A DNA stretch of 64,000 nucleotides, from the NCBI RefSeq assembly GCF_028767185.1, contig NZ_JARACK010000002.1, forward strand, positions 248,001 to 312,000. Reading direction: 5' to 3'. Source of the DNA: Mangrovimonas aestuarii (GTDB lineage Bacteria > Bacteroidota > Bacteroidia > Flavobacteriales > Flavobacteriaceae). Below, one piece after another: positions 23,555 to 34,299 of the stretch (its first letter is position 1; each line of letters opens with the position of its first letter). A model generated the notes under the pieces. That model did no database searches. It had not been told where the DNA came from and worked only from the letters and a program-made list of their open reading frames with translations. A program made the translations under genes and the position numbers.

Positions 23555-26395
23555 TTAATACCAACGACGAGTAAACAGACCAAATAAGGTGCGTGGGGAT
23601 AAAGTGATAACGAAGCGTATTTTTTGGCTATAATGAGCTTGGGAAACCTCCCATCCTAAGTTGGAATAAACTGGAAAATACAATTCAAAATAATCGGCTA
23701 CCAGATTAACCCTAACTCCAGAATCGTATACAAATTTGGCATCGGCAAAATGGTTTTTTACAAAACCAGCGTCACCATATGCTTGAATGTATTTCCAAAT
23801 AGTTGTGCTAAAGTTTGCGGTTGCGATCCACTGGTTAGCATATGCAGGGGTAAGTTTAGATTTAAAGCCTCCTTCTGCTATGATTAATTGTTGGCTAAAA
23901 ATACCTGTGTCTTCAGATCGACCTAAATAATCGAAGTCGAAAAGGTAATCCGTCGGGCGATCAAGAGCATAACTAAAAAAGTCTGATGTTTTATATGTCT
24001 GGTTGTAAAGAAACATCCCTGCAAAAAGCCTAAAGTTGTACTGTCTGTTTCTTTGGGTAAGTTTTCGGTACTCAAAAGTATACGACAGTTTTCCGAAATC
24101 ACTACTTAACTCTAAATCGTAATTGTACGATGAAAAGTTAATTAAATTAGGATCGCTTTTTCCATACCGGATATTGAATACATTATAATTGGGTTTGTTT
24201 TCTACATTGTAAATCCCGGTAGGGTCATCTTCTCTATATATGGATATAAATCTGAAGTTTAAATAACGCCTTTCGTTATCCCTTAAATTGGTATAGTCTT
24301 TAAACCTCAAAAAAAGGAAAGGAGAGAAAGAAGTATAGTTAAGATTTGGCGCATAATTGGAATACTGTCCACTAACACCAAAACTTGTACGGTATAGGTT
24401 GCGGGTTTGATCGTAGTGTACATAAGACAAAACACCACTACCAACAAGCTGTTTGCTTTTAAATCCGTAGGTTGGCCTAAAGGAGTATCCAAAAGGTTTA
24501 TTGATTGCTGTTTTATTGTAAAGGTTTAGTCCTGGAGAAAACCCATCGTAATAGTTATATTGAAACAAGGGCATAAAAAACACCTGGTTATAATTAGGGT
24601 CTTCTACGTCTTTAAACAAGCGGAATTGAAGGGGTTTATTGTTAAAGAATACACCTTTAAGGGATTTCCAATTATCTCTTTGATTATACTCAGGTATAGA
24701 ATTATTGTAGTTTAAAACCAATTTATCAACCAAAGTATCGGTAAGTATTATGGTGCGTTCGTTATTAACGTTTTCTATCCACGTTTTAGAAACGACTTCG
24801 TCATTATAGAGTGCAAACAAGGACACAGGCATATTATTGTCCCTTTTATTTTTTATGGTAACGTGAATACCTGTACTATCTTCCTGAACTTTTTTAATTT
24901 TAAAGTCTATTTTCTTAGAAGTGGCTAAATATTCATCAAAAAACCAATCGATGTTTTTTGTTGTGCTAGCTTTTAAGATAGTTTCAAAGTTATGAGCTGA
25001 AACAGGTTGTAAACTATAACGATGGACAAATGCCTTAATACTTTCTTCTATATGATCCTGATTGATAAAGTCGTCTAGATAGGCTAACCCAACCCCAGCC
25101 TTATATTTATTGGCAATGTTCTTATTGAATTTCAATAGGGAGTCTTTAGCCATGGTTAAGGGTTGGTCTATTCCATTTCTAGCCATGTGCATATATAGTA
25201 GACTGTATTTATCATTAAAATTAAGGTCTGAAGCATGAAAGGCTCTTACTCCCCAAATATTTGCCAAGGTTCCAACAATTTTCATATCTGGATAATAGGC
25301 TTCCATATATTTCATCATAAAATAGATCTGAAGTCCATCATTTACCCATTGGTCTTTTCTAGGGTTAATTAGAATGGTGTTCTCTAGATAATTGTGAAGT
25401 GCCGTTTTTAGTACTTTGAGCTCATACTGAAAATTATCTCGAAAAGGTCTTATAAAGTTAGGTAAAAGGTTTAAGCCATATACGGGGTCATTTTTGTATT
25501 CTACTTCGGAAAGTAAAAATTTGTCATGCGGATAAGGGCCTAAATTATTGGTTATGAAAGCTGCAATCTTATCCAGTATAATAAGATCTTCAATATTGCT
25601 TAAATCTTTTCCTTCAAGGTCTGAAACAATGGTTAGGTAATCTGTTTTTACGGTTTCAAATCTTGGTGTCCGGTTAAGGAAAAGTTTCGTGTTTACTCTT
25701 TCTTTTCCTTCCAGTTCAGATATTTGATTATGTTGGTTTTTATAATGATTTATTTCATCAAGATCGGTACTGAGGTAATAGTCGTTGGGGTACTCCACAG
25801 TAAGTTTGATATCGGCTTTTGGGTTGTATAAGTCATCAAGATCTTTATTGCTATAGTAGTGCCATTGCCCATCATAAACGGCAGGGGTGATATACCAGTA
25901 CTTTAAATTGAAATCGCCATTAGAGGTTTTACCAAAGCGGGTAAATTTATCTTTAGGAATTTTAACCATGTAATGTAAGTTAAGGGTATATGATTGCCCT
26001 GGAGCCATTATCTGGTTGAGTTTAAGTTTTATTATGTCTGGATGGCCTTCCAGTCGTTCGTAGCTAACTTCTTGTCCTAAATTAGTTATAGATGATATTT
26101 CTGTATACCCACGGTCGTCTGGTTTTGCAAAGTGAAATTCGGTTTTGTACTCTTCAGCAAAGCGTTTGGCCAAAGGTGTTTTTTTACTGGAATAGGAGTT
26201 TGGCCAATCGTTTAAATAAATGTATCTAAGACTATCATTAGAGGTATTCTGATAGGTGATTTTTTGTGAGATTTCTACCTGACCAACAGCTGTATTAAAG
26301 GTGGCATAAATGTCAATAGCATTTTGTCCGTGAAGTATCACGGAGCAACCCAAGAACATTAATAAATTCAACAGCTTAGTTTTCAAAGGGCACAA
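23555..26395 (-). CDS. M1-aminopeptidase-like protein fused to an outer-membrane beta-barrel; zinc site degenerate
   Basis: The 946-residue protein has a signal peptide (to about residue 24, cleavage near HGQ), then an M1-type N-terminal beta domain (VEISQKITYQNTSNDSLRYIY) and a gluzincin-like domain to about 520. Where an active enzyme has HExxH it reads ALHNYLENTI, and the third ligand helix reads WVNDGLQIYFMM. The metal ligands are therefore largely lost. From about residue 610 to the end the sequence alternates aromatic strands and ends in RRWY, as in an outer-membrane barrel. It is probably a surface or periplasmic binding or scaffold protein rather than a peptidase. Monocistronic. Confidence 0.7.
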   Translation of the reverse strand: MCPLKTKLLNLLMFLGCSVILHGQNAIDIYATFNTAVGQVEISQKITYQNTSNDSLRYIYLNDWPNSYSSKKTPLAKRFAEEYKTEFHFAKPDDRGYTEISSITNLGQEVSYERLEGHPDIIKLKLNQIMAPGQSYTLNLHYMVKIPKDKFTRFGKTSNGDFNLKYWYITPAVYDGQWHYYSNKDLDDLYNPKADIKLTVEYPNDYYLSTDLDEINHYKNQHNQISELEGKERVNTKLFLNRTPRFETVKTDYLTIVSDLEGKDLSNIEDLIILDKIAAFITNNLGPYPHDKFLLSEVEYKNDPVYGLNLLPNFIRPFRDNFQYELKVLKTALHNYLENTILINPRKDQWVNDGLQIYFMMKYMEAYYPDMKIVGTLANIWGVRAFHASDLNFNDKYSLLYMHMARNGIDQPLTMAKDSLLKFNKNIANKYKAGVGLAYLDDFINQDHIEESIKAFVHRYSLQPVSAHNFETILKASTTKNIDWFFDEYLATSKKIDFKIKKVQEDSTGIHVTIKNKRDNNMPVSLFALYNDEVVSKTWIENVNNERTIILTDTLVDKLVLNYNNSIPEYNQRDNWKSLKGVFFNNKPLQFRLFKDVEDPNYNQVFFMPLFQYNYYDGFSPGLNLYNKTAINKPFGYSFRPTYGFKSKQLVGSGVLSYVHYDQTRNLYRTSFGVSGQYSNYAPNLNYTSFSPFLFLRFKDYTNLRDNERRYLNFRFISIYREDDPTGIYNVENKPNYNVFNIRYGKSDPNLINFSSYNYDLELSSDFGKLSYTFEYRKLTQRNRQYNFRLFAGMFLYNQTYKTSDFFSYALDRPTDYLFDFDYLGRSEDTGIFSQQLIIAEGGFKSKLTPAYANQWIATANFSTTIWKYIQAYGDAGFVKNHFADAKFVYDSGVRVNLVADYFELYFPVYSNLGWEVSQAHYSQKIRFVITLSPRTLFGLFTRRWY

Positions 26396-26507
26396 CGTCT
26401 TAAGGGATTTTACTGTCTCTTAGATGGTAAAAAGATAGTAAAAATCAAAGGGATAAAAGCAATAAAACTAGCAATATCCCTTGAAAATATTTGTAAGAAT
26501 AAGTTTG

Positions 26508-27197
26508 CTAGAAATTTGGACTTAAATTATACTCCTTATAGAAATCATCTAATATTTCTATGACTTCCTGAGGTGTATCTACTAGATTAATTAAATTTAA
26601 ATCTTCCGCACTAATATTATTAAAGGTATCTAATAATGTATTTTTTATCCAATCCAATAAACCACTCCAGTAATCTTTACCAACCAGTATTATGGGAAAT
26701 GGTTCTATTTTATGAGTTTGAATAAGTGTCATGGCCTCAAAGAGTTCATCAAGTGTACCAAAACCACCAGGCATAACTACGAATCCTTGGGAATATTTAA
26801 CGAACATGACTTTCCTTACAAAGAAATAATCGAAATCCAGAACTTTATCTGAATCTATATATGGATTGTCATGTTGTTCAAAAGGGAGGTCTATATTAAG
26901 CCCAACAGAGGTCCCCCCTCCAAGGTGGGCGCCTTTATTACCTGCTTCCATAATTCCAGGTCCACCGCCTGTAATAATACCATAACCATTTTCAACAATT
27001 TTTTTGGCTACTTCCTCGGTAAGTTTATAATATTTATCATTCGGTTTTGTCCTTGCAGACCCAAAAACGGATACACAGGGACCGATTTGACTCATTTTCT
27101 CAAAGCCATTTACAAACTCTCCCATGATTTTAAAAATCGCCCATGAGTCGTTTGTTTTTATTTCATTCCAACCTTTGTGATGTTGCGTTTTCATCAT
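26508..27197 (-). CDS. LOG family (TIGR00730) Rossmann-fold protein
   Basis: The 229-residue protein has ITGGGPGIMEAGNKGAHLGG and MPGGFGTLDELFEAMTLIQT, the two signatures of LOG/YgdH-type proteins. Several members are nucleotide 5'-monophosphate nucleosidases (cytokinin-riboside phosphohydrolase). Arginine and glutamate of the PGGxGTxxE motif are intact. It lies 36 bases after uvrA in the same direction and may share its transcript. Confidence 0.9.
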   Translation of the reverse strand: MMKTQHHKGWNEIKTNDSWAIFKIMGEFVNGFEKMSQIGPCVSVFGSARTKPNDKYYKLTEEVAKKIVENGYGIITGGGPGIMEAGNKGAHLGGGTSVGLNIDLPFEQHDNPYIDSDKVLDFDYFFVRKVMFVKYSQGFVVMPGGFGTLDELFEAMTLIQTHKIEPFPIILVGKDYWSGLLDWIKNTLLDTFNNISAEDLNLINLVDTPQEVIEILDDFYKEYNLSPNF

Positions 27198-27233
27198 AAT
27201 CTTAAAAAAGTCCGTTACATTAATATCGTATTA

Positions 27234-30065
27234 CTAATGTAATTCTTTTTTTAAGAATTTGGCAGTATAACTCGTCTTGTGTTTGACTACTTCTTCAGGA
27301 GTTCCAGTAACAATTACCTCTCCGCCACCAGCACCTCCTTCATATCCAATATCAATAATATGGTCTACTGCTTTAATGACGTCTAAGTTATGTTCTATTA
27401 TGAGTACAGTGTTACCTTTGTCAACCAATTTGTTCAGCACGACCATTAACACTCGTATATCTTCAAAGTGAAGTCCTGTTGTAGGTTCGTCCAATATATA
27501 GAAAGTGTTTCCTGTATCGCGTTTGCTTAGTTCTGTAGCCAGTTTTATGCGCTGTGCTTCACCACCTGAAAGTGTAGTACTTTGTTGCCCCAAAGTAATA
27601 TATCCCAACCCAACATCCTTAATGGTTTTTAACTTATTATGAATTTTAGGAATGTGTTCAAAAAACTTAACAGCCTCATTGATGGTCATCTCCAAAACAT
27701 CACTTATTGATTTTCCTTTATAGCGGATTTCCAAAGTTTCACGGTTGAATCGTTTCCCTTGGCAGGTTTCACATTCTACATATACATCTGGGAGAAAGTT
27801 CATTTCTATAACCCGCAAACCACCACCTTTACAGGTTTCACAACGTCCTCCAGTGACGTTGAAGCTAAAACGTCCTGGTTTGTAGCCACGTATCATAGCT
27901 TCGGGAACTTTAGCAAAGAGACTTCTTATTTCGCTAAATACTCCTGTATAGGTAGCAGGATTAGAGCGGGGTGTACGCCCAATAGGAGACTGGTTAATAT
28001 CGATTACTTTATCAACATGTTCCAATCCTTTGATGCTTTTATAGGGCATTGGTTTTTTTACAGCATTATAAAAATGGGTATTTAGGATAGGGTATAGGGT
28101 TTCATTAATTAATGTAGATTTACCACTTCCAGATACACCAGTAACACCAATCATCTTTCCTAAAGGAAATTCTACGCTTACATTTTTTAAGTTATTACCG
28201 GTACAGCCTTTTAGGGTAATTGTATTTCCATTGCCTTCACGACGAGTTTCAGGAATTTCTATTTCCTTGGTTCCGTTTAAATAGTCTGCTGTAAGAGTAT
28301 GGTGGGTTTTTAGTTCATCGGGAGTACCTTCGCTAATAATGGTGCCACCATGACGTCCCGCATGTGGGCCAATGTCTATAACATGGTCGGCACGTTCTAT
28401 CATGTCCTTATCGTGCTCAACAACAATTACAGAATTCCCAACGTCTCTTAATGATACCAGAGAGTTGATGAGTTTCTCATTATCTCTTTGATGCAACCCG
28501 ATACTTGGTTCGTCTAAGATATAGAGTACTCCAACCAATTGAGATCCGATTTGGGTAGCCAAACGAATACGCTGTGCTTCCCCACCAGAAAGGGATTTCG
28601 AGCTACGGTTTAGAGATAAATATCCTAAGCCAACATCCAAAAGGAATTGGATGCGTGTTGAAATTTCCTTAACGATTTCTTCAGCAATTTTCAGTTGCTT
28701 GTTAGATAGGTTTTTTGGTAAGTTACCAAACCATTCTGCCAAATCCACAATATCGGAATGAGCTAGTTCGGCAATATTCTTTTCGTTAATCTTAAAGTAT
28801 AGCGATTCTTTTTTCAAGCGACTACCTTCACATTCATCGCAGTTCACTTTGTCCATATACTCTTTGGCCCAGCGCTTAATGGATGATGAGTCGGCATTGT
28901 TGTATTGACTTTCAATAAAATTAGCGACACCCTCAAAATCGATCTTATAATCGCGGGTTATTCCTAAGGTTTTACTAGCTATGGAAAAACGCTCATTTCC
29001 TCCGAAAAGAATCATCTGTTTAGCCTCTTCGGGAATATCTTTATATGGATCGGATAATTTAAAATCGAAACGTTGTGCAATTAATTCTAACTGTTTAAAT
29101 ATCCAACTTTTCTTTTCTGGACCTTGGGGAGCTAAGGCTCCACTTTTAATGGAAAGACTGTCGTCTGGGATAATCTTATCGATATTCACAACATGTAGCT
29201 TCCCTAGTCCGTTACATTTCGGACATGCTCCTTTTGGTGAGTTGAACGAAAAATTGTTTGGTTCAGGGTTAGGATAGGAGATTCCTGTAGAAGGACACAT
29301 GAGGTTTCTACTGAAATAACGAGCTTCACCAGTATCTTGATCAAGAACCATGAGCACATCGTCACCATGGTACATAGCTGTATTTATGGTTTCAGTAAGG
29401 CGATTGTCGTTATCGGCCAATTCGTCAATTTTCAGGCGGTCAATAACAATTTCTATATCGTGAGTTTTATAACGATCTAGTTTCATACCCTTAACCAAAT
29501 CGCGTATTTCCCCATCGGTACGTACTTTTACAAAGCCCTGTTTGGCAATATTTTCGAAAAGTTCACGGTAATGTCCTTTTCTGGAACGAATTACAGGTGC
29601 CAATATATTTATACGTTTTCCGTTAAAGTTTTCTATGATAAGCTGTTTAATCTGATCGTCACTATAGCTTACCATTTTCTCACCAGTGTTATAGCTGTAT
29701 GCTTCGCCAGCACGCGCAAACAAAAGGCGCAGGAAATCGTAAATTTCAGTAATGGTACCTACAGTAGATCTTGGAGATTTACTGGTGGTTTTTTGTTCTA
29801 TGGCGATAACAGGCGATAAACCGTCAATTTTATCAACATCAGGACGTTCCAGTCCGCCTAAAAACTGACGAGCGTAAGCAGAGAAGGTCTCGATATAACG
29901 ACGTTGTCCTTCGGCATAAATAGTATCGAATGCAAGAGATGATTTACCACTACCCGAAAGTCCGGTAATAACAACCAGTTTTTCGCGTGGAATAGTCACG
30001 TCTATATTCTTTAAATTGTGCACACGAGCACCTTTTACCTCAATATTTTCTTCAAAATTGGACAT
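27234..30065 (-). CDS. uvrA: UvrABC excinuclease subunit A
   Basis: The 943-residue protein starts at the ATG at 30065 ([20 protein letters not shown]); the six extra upstream residues are not family-like. It has two ABC ATPase halves: Walker [18 protein letters not shown] and [16 protein letters not shown], and signatures [14 protein letters not shown] and [14 protein letters not shown]. Zinc-finger cysteines appear at [10 protein letters not shown], at CDECEGSRL and at CETCKGGG...CETCQGKR. It recognises bulky DNA lesions for nucleotide excision repair. Length is normal and all motifs are intact. Confidence 0.97.
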   Translation of the reverse strand: MSNFEENIEVKGARVHNLKNIDVTIPREKLVVITGLSGSGKSSLAFDTIYAEGQRRYIETFSAYARQFLGGLERPDVDKIDGLSPVIAIEQKTTSKSPRSTVGTITEIYDFLRLLFARAGEAYSYNTGEKMVSYSDDQIKQLIIENFNGKRINILAPVIRSRKGHYRELFENIAKQGFVKVRTDGEIRDLVKGMKLDRYKTHDIEIVIDRLKIDELADNDNRLTETINTAMYHGDDVLMVLDQDTGEARYFSRNLMCPSTGISYPNPEPNNFSFNSPKGACPKCNGLGKLHVVNIDKIIPDDSLSIKSGALAPQGPEKKSWIFKQLELIAQRFDFKLSDPYKDIPEEAKQMILFGGNERFSIASKTLGITRDYKIDFEGVANFIESQYNNADSSSIKRWAKEYMDKVNCDECEGSRLKKESLYFKINEKNIAELAHSDIVDLAEWFGNLPKNLSNKQLKIAEEIVKEISTRIQFLLDVGLGYLSLNRSSKSLSGGEAQRIRLATQIGSQLVGVLYILDEPSIGLHQRDNEKLINSLVSLRDVGNSVIVVEHDKDMIERADHVIDIGPHAGRHGGTIISEGTPDELKTHHTLTADYLNGTKEIEIPETRREGNGNTITLKGCTGNNLKNVSVEFPLGKMIGVTGVSGSGKSTLINETLYPILNTHFYNAVKKPMPYKSIKGLEHVDKVIDINQSPIGRTPRSNPATYTGVFSEIRSLFAKVPEAMIRGYKPGRFSFNVTGGRCETCKGGGLRVIEMNFLPDVYVECETCQGKRFNRETLEIRYKGKSISDVLEMTINEAVKFFEHIPKIHNKLKTIKDVGLGYITLGQQSTTLSGGEAQRIKLATELSKRDTGNTFYILDEPTTGLHFEDIRVLMVVLNKLVDKGNTVLIIEHNLDVIKAVDHIIDIGYEGGAGGGEVIVTGTPEEVVKHKTSYTAKFLKKELH

Positions 30066-30083
30066 AGAGTTGCAAAACCGCAA

Positions 30084-30482
30084 AGTTAGTTGATTTCAAT
30101 GTAATTATGAAGCTACCTATAGGCTATCTGTATAAAGTTACAATATGGTTAGATTCTAAAATGCCAACTTAAGTAACCATAAAAATGCTAGTAGTAATCA
30201 TTATATCCAATTTTGAATATTTTACATTGTTACATTCTACTTTTTACATTTAGATGAAGAAATACTTATGAGGTTACTTAAAATTGAAACCCAAAAAAAT
30301 GGTTAGTTTTGGTTGTGGCAATATAGTCATGCCATGAAGCACTAATTGAATTTACATATTGGTATGTTAAATTAAGAGGTACTGAGGAGTAATTAGAAGA
30401 AGTTTGAAATTGGAGAATAAATAAACAGGCTACCTTTTGAGGTAGCCTGTTTATTATACTTAATAAATATTAAAAAGATATT
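30084..30482. other. Intergenic region with one terminator
   Basis: About 400 bases between uvrA and yceI. No open frame with coding character was seen on either strand. The only clear structure is the terminator at 30423-30452. A pyrimidine/purine-rich stretch at 30230-30420 shows nothing I can assign. Confidence 0.6.
30423..30452 (-). terminator. Terminator after yceI
   Basis: AAACAGGCTACC and GGTAGCCTGTTT form a perfect 12-bp stem around TTTTGA. It lies 31 bases past the yceI stop on the minus strand. Confidence 0.85.
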
Positions 30483-31112
30483 TTATCCCTTTCTTAGGTA
30501 AGCAGAAACTTCAATGGCAACTTCGCTCCAGGTTTTGCTAACTCCATCTTCTCCTTTATGAAGATCAAAACAAGCCTTATTGATTGATTCTACTGCTTCA
30601 AGGGCGTTCCAGTCCTCAAGGTTCATTACACCTTTAAGCGTAAGACGACGCTCATCTTCTATTTTAAAATCTAATGGGAGATTTTGTGTTACGCCATTCA
30701 TTGTTATTGTTGCAATACACTTATCGTTGTCCCAATTAAGTTTCCCTTCTAAAAGGTTGGTGTTTTCCATGGCTCCAAAGAAAAATTCCTTTAGTTTGCT
30801 ATCACGAGATTCATCTTTCGAAAAAATACTGCTAACAGGAATGGAAAAGTTTAGGTTGTTGATTGCTTCCATAGGTGAAGTTCCAGATTTTTCTTCAAAA
30901 TTTAATACTGTAAATTCACCTTTAACAGGTGTTTTGGCTGTTGTTTTATACCCTGTCCAACTTACGGTAGTCGCTTCGGGTTTAATTACGAACATTTCAG
31001 AAGCTACCTCAGTTGTAGCTGGTTCTGTTTGCTGTTCGGTTTTCTTTTCCTGTTTACAAGCTGATGTAATCATAGCTGCAAATAGTGCCAAATACAATAT
31101 GTTCTTTTTCAT
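30483..31112 (-). CDS. YceI family lipoprotein
   Basis: From the ATG at 31112 the product has 209 residues with a lipobox (MITSAC, Cys19); an in-frame ATG at 31193 would destroy the signal peptide. The domain has TTVSWTGYKTTAKTPVKGEF, LNFSIPVSSIFSKDESRDSK and LKGVMNLEDWNALEAVESIN, the YceI lipocalin-like barrel that binds isoprenoid or other lipids in the periplasm. The ligand is unknown. It is divergent from hemN, and the Fnr-like dyad at 31181-31192 lies 69 bases from its start, so shared control is possible. Confidence 0.88.
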   Translation of the reverse strand: MKKNILYLALFAAMITSACKQEKKTEQQTEPATTEVASEMFVIKPEATTVSWTGYKTTAKTPVKGEFTVLNFEEKSGTSPMEAINNLNFSIPVSSIFSKDESRDSKLKEFFFGAMENTNLLEGKLNWDNDKCIATITMNGVTQNLPLDFKIEDERRLTLKGVMNLEDWNALEAVESINKACFDLHKGEDGVSKTWSEVAIEVSAYLRKG

Positions 31113-31180
31113 TGTGGTATTGTAGTTAAAAATTTTACCGAAGGTACTTATTTTATTATTGAACATCAAATTAACCTTAC

Positions 31181-31223
31181 TGACTAATGTCATATTATAT
31201 CCTTTGTAGGTCTTCTATTTTTA
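31181..31223 (+). promoter_or_regulatory. hemN promoter: Fnr-like dyad plus -7 TATTTTTA
   Basis: TGACTAATGTCA (31181-31192) has TGAC and GTCA arms around TAAT. TATTTTTA (31216-31223) begins 29.5 bp downstream of its centre (31186.5). The hemN ATG lies at 31239. Confidence 0.75.
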
Positions 31224-31238
31224 CCGAAAAATAAAATC

Positions 31239-32600
31239 ATGAGTGTAGCAATTATTTCAAAATACAATGTCCCTGGTCCACGATATACAAGTTATCCAAC
31301 TGTACCTTATTGGGATAGAAGTAGTTTTAGTTTGAGGGAATGGAAAGTTTCTGTGAAAAACCAATTTAGTAGAAGTGAAAATGAAGGCATAAGCCTTTAT
31401 GTTCATTTACCGTTTTGTGAAAGTTTATGCACATTTTGTGGGTGCCATAAACGTATAACAAAGCGTCATGATGTAGAGAAGCCTTATATTAAAGCTGTTC
31501 TTAAGGAATGGAGCTTGTATTGTGATTTGTTGGGAACTCGCCCTAAGATTAAAGCATTGCACTTAGGTGGAGGAACACCAACCTTTTTCACTCCAGAAAA
31601 CTTAGCACTTTTGGTAAATGGTCTTTTCTATAGAGGTGAAAGAGCTGGCAATATTTCTTGTAGTTTTGAAGGTCACCCCAATAATACTACAAAAGAACAC
31701 TTAGAAGTTTTATATAATTTGGGCTTCAAGCGAGTGAGTTTTGGCGTTCAGGATTACAACCCTACGGTACAATGTGCCATAAATAGAAAGCAGTCCTTTG
31801 AAAAGGTTAATGAAGTCACCAAAGTAGCAAGGCAAATAGGATTCGAATCTGTTGGACATGATATTATTTTCGGACTGCCTTTTCAAACCCTAGAGCATGT
31901 CATGGAAACCATTAATAAAACGTCAGAGATAAAACCAGACACCTTGGCTTTCTATAGTTATGCTCATGTCCCATGGATGAAAGGAAATGGACAAAGGGGG
32001 TTTAAGGACCAAGACCTGCCTACCGCCGAAACAAAACGTATGCAATATGAGCTGGGTAAACAGCTTTTACAGGAAGTAGGATATACAGAGATTGGAATGG
32101 ATCATTTTGCATTGAAAAGTGATGTTCTATATAAATCATCACAACAAGGTGAACTCCATAGAAACTTTATGGGATATGTTCCGGTAAAGACCAAAATGCT
32201 TATTGGTTTGGGGGTGTCTGCAATAAGTGATTCAGGGCAAGGATTTGCACAAAATGAAAAGGGAATCGAGTCCTATTACCATTTGTTGGATGAAGGAATT
32301 ATTCCTGCTTATCGTGGTCATATGCTCAATAATGAAGATCAAATTATCCGTTACCATATTCAAAATTTGATGTGTGGTTTTAAAACATCTTGGGAAGATG
32401 AAGCATATTATTTTGATGGGGTACAAGATGTTTTGGAACGGCTAAATGAAATGGAAAATGATGGACTTATAGTAAAGGGAGATAATGGGGTTTCAGTAAC
32501 CGACAAAGGACGTCCTTTTGTACGAAATGTGTGCATGGCTTTCGATTTGCGATTGCACAAAAATAAACCGGAAACAAGGCTGTTTTCAATGACGATTTAA
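31239..32600 (+). CDS. hemN: Oxygen-independent coproporphyrinogen III dehydrogenase (radical SAM)
   Basis: The 453-residue protein matches HemN along its length: YNVPGPRYTSYP at the start and the radical-SAM cluster PFCESLCTFCGC (C60, C64, C67). GGGTPTFFTPENL binds SAM, and a C-terminal HemN domain contains GLGVSAIS. It oxidatively decarboxylates coproporphyrinogen III without oxygen, allowing haem synthesis when oxygen is scarce. It fits the neighbouring cbb3 oxidase genes, which need haem under the same conditions. The Fnr-like promoter at 31181-31223 supports induction by low oxygen. Confidence 0.95.
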   Translation: MSVAIISKYNVPGPRYTSYPTVPYWDRSSFSLREWKVSVKNQFSRSENEGISLYVHLPFCESLCTFCGCHKRITKRHDVEKPYIKAVLKEWSLYCDLLGTRPKIKALHLGGGTPTFFTPENLALLVNGLFYRGERAGNISCSFEGHPNNTTKEHLEVLYNLGFKRVSFGVQDYNPTVQCAINRKQSFEKVNEVTKVARQIGFESVGHDIIFGLPFQTLEHVMETINKTSEIKPDTLAFYSYAHVPWMKGNGQRGFKDQDLPTAETKRMQYELGKQLLQEVGYTEIGMDHFALKSDVLYKSSQQGELHRNFMGYVPVKTKMLIGLGVSAISDSGQGFAQNEKGIESYYHLLDEGIIPAYRGHMLNNEDQIIRYHIQNLMCGFKTSWEDEAYYFDGVQDVLERLNEMENDGLIVKGDNGVSVTDKGRPFVRNVCMAFDLRLHKNKPETRLFSMTI

Positions 32601-32704
32601 GTCTAATTATGTCAGAATATTCAATAGAATCTGATCAAAATTTCGTAAATTACACCTATCAACCAAACAAAGAAAACAATCAATAAATCATTAAAATAAT
32701 CATC

Positions 32705-33538
32705 ATGAAAAAGATTATAGTACCGGTAGATTTTTCTCAACATTCAGAATATGCTCTAGAGGCTGCAGCAATCTTAGCAAAACAAAATAATGCCGAGATT
32801 TTAGCGCTGCATATGTTGGAAATTTCGGAAGCCGTATTAACTAAATCTGAGTCAGCCTCACAAGCAAAAGCTATATATTTTCTAAAAGTAGCCGAACAGC
32901 GTTTTGATCAGTTTTTAGATAAGCCATATCTGGCAGGGGTAACCGTAACTCCAATAGTTAAACATTTTAAGGTTTTTAGCGAGGTCAGTGAAGTGGCTGA
33001 TGAAACTAATGCAGATTTAATTGTTATGGGATCTCATGGTGCTAGTGGTCTTACAGAACTCTTTATAGGTTCTAATACAGAAAGAGTGGTAAGGTACTCA
33101 GATATACCTGTTTTAGTACTTAAAAGCAAACCAAACGGGTTCAAGATGGAGCATGTTGTGTTGGCAAGTGATTTTACCGACGAAAGTGTAGGTGCATACC
33201 AGAAAGCTTCAAAAATGTTAGATAGCATAGGTGCCAAGCTTAGTTTATTGTATGTAAACCTACCTAACGATAAGTTTAGAAGTACTAATGAAGTAGACTC
33301 ACGTATTACTAGCTTCCTTAAAAAAGCTGATGGGAATACAGACAGGTTAAAAGATGTTCATATGGTAAACGATTATACTGTAGAGAAAGGAGTGTTGAAT
33401 TTTGCCAATAAGCATGGTGTAGATCTAATAGTTGTTCCAACTCACGGTAGAACTGGTATAGCCCATTTCTTTGGAGGTAGTATTTCTGAGGATATTGCTA
33501 ACCATGCTGTTTTACCTGTAATGACATTTAAGATTTAA
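32705..33538 (+). CDS. Universal stress protein, two tandem UspA domains
   Basis: The 277-residue protein contains two UspA folds. The first starts MKKIIVPVDFSQHSEYALEA and ends with GSHGASGLTELFIGSNTERV, an ATP-binding G-x2-G-x9-G(S/T) pattern. The second starts VVLASDFTDESVGAY and ends with PTHGRTGIAHFFGGSISED, a more divergent version. UspA proteins help cells survive stress and growth arrest. No Fnr-like dyad was found in its 104-base leader, although it sits between hemN and the cbb3 operon. A bidirectional terminator follows. Confidence 0.92.
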   Translation: MKKIIVPVDFSQHSEYALEAAAILAKQNNAEILALHMLEISEAVLTKSESASQAKAIYFLKVAEQRFDQFLDKPYLAGVTVTPIVKHFKVFSEVSEVADETNADLIVMGSHGASGLTELFIGSNTERVVRYSDIPVLVLKSKPNGFKMEHVVLASDFTDESVGAYQKASKMLDSIGAKLSLLYVNLPNDKFRSTNEVDSRITSFLKKADGNTDRLKDVHMVNDYTVEKGVLNFANKHGVDLIVVPTHGRTGIAHFFGGSISEDIANHAVLPVMTFKI

Positions 33539-33559
33539 TTTTAAAAGTTCCTATACTTT

Positions 33560-33586
33560 AAAGCCATCCTTTTGAAGGATGGCTTT
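33560..33586. terminator. Bidirectional terminator between the usp gene and the cco operon
   Basis: AAAGCCATCCTT and AAGGATGGCTTT form a 12-bp stem with a 3-base loop, followed by T on the right. Confidence 0.9.
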
Positions 33587-33591
33587 TTTAT

Positions 33592-34299
33592 TTATGGTGT
33601 ACAATTAAGAGTATTACTTACTTGCTGTAATATAGGGGAGGAAGGGGAGAGATAGGGAATACCTAATCCCAGTCCTCTTACTATAAAAAGAATTCCAATA
33701 ATGATAACAACAACTGGTATAATTTTTTGAACCCGTTTCCTATTTATTTTATTGACCAAATCCCATAAGTAAACCGCCGATGTCATTAGTGGAATCGTTC
33801 CTAACCCAAATAAGGCCATATAAAGCCCACCTCGAAAAGGGCTTCCAGTTGCAATAGCTCCAAAAACAGCCATGTAAACCAGACCACATGGTAAAAATCC
33901 GTTCAGGAATCCAAGAGTTAAAAAGGTGTCCGGTTGTTCTTTTTTTAGAGCTTTGGCTAATTCAGATTTAACTTTAGCTGTTAATCGGTAAACAGTTTGT
34001 GATACTTTAAGTTTATTGGAATAATTTACTGGTAGAATCACAATAATTATCATAATTGCACCAATTATTATGGATAGTTTTTGCTGAAAACCAAATAAAC
34101 TTAATCCCTTTCCTGCCATGCCAAAAATTAACCCAATACAGCTATAGGTAAATATCCGACCTAAATGGTAAGTAATGATTTGAAACCCTTTTTTTGTTTT
34201 GTTGGTTTTGCTAAACGGTAGTAAAAAGGCTATGGGGCCACACATACCAACACAGTGAAAACTTCCCAACAAGCCTAATAAAAATGCCGATAACCACAT
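33592..34299 (-). CDS. SafE/CcoS-locus-type sulfite-exporter-family membrane protein of the cbb3 operon
   Basis: The 235-residue protein has about six transmembrane segments and the family motif FHCVGMCGPIAFLLPF near the N-terminus, with FLPCGLVYMAVFGAIATG later. This is the SafE/DsbD-like half known as the heavy-metal or cytochrome-biogenesis-type transporter found at the end of cbb3 operons. A role in copper handling or redox delivery during oxidase assembly is inferred from location and the CxxxC-type cysteines (HCVGMC, PC). It starts where ccoH ends, sharing one base, so it is the last gene of the operon. Confidence 0.8.
   Translation of the reverse strand: MWLSAFLLGLLGSFHCVGMCGPIAFLLPFSKTNKTKKGFQIITYHLGRIFTYSCIGLIFGMAGKGLSLFGFQQKLSIIIGAIMIIIVILPVNYSNKLKVSQTVYRLTAKVKSELAKALKKEQPDTFLTLGFLNGFLPCGLVYMAVFGAIATGSPFRGGLYMALFGLGTIPLMTSAVYLWDLVNKINRKRVQKIIPVVVIIIGILFIVRGLGLGIPYLSPSSPILQQVSNTLNCTP

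Noticed and set aside
32600-32704. Possible Fnr-like site before the universal stress gene
   Set aside because: The best stretch near 32610-32623 lacks the TGA...TCA ends and does not stand at the right distance from a -7 element.
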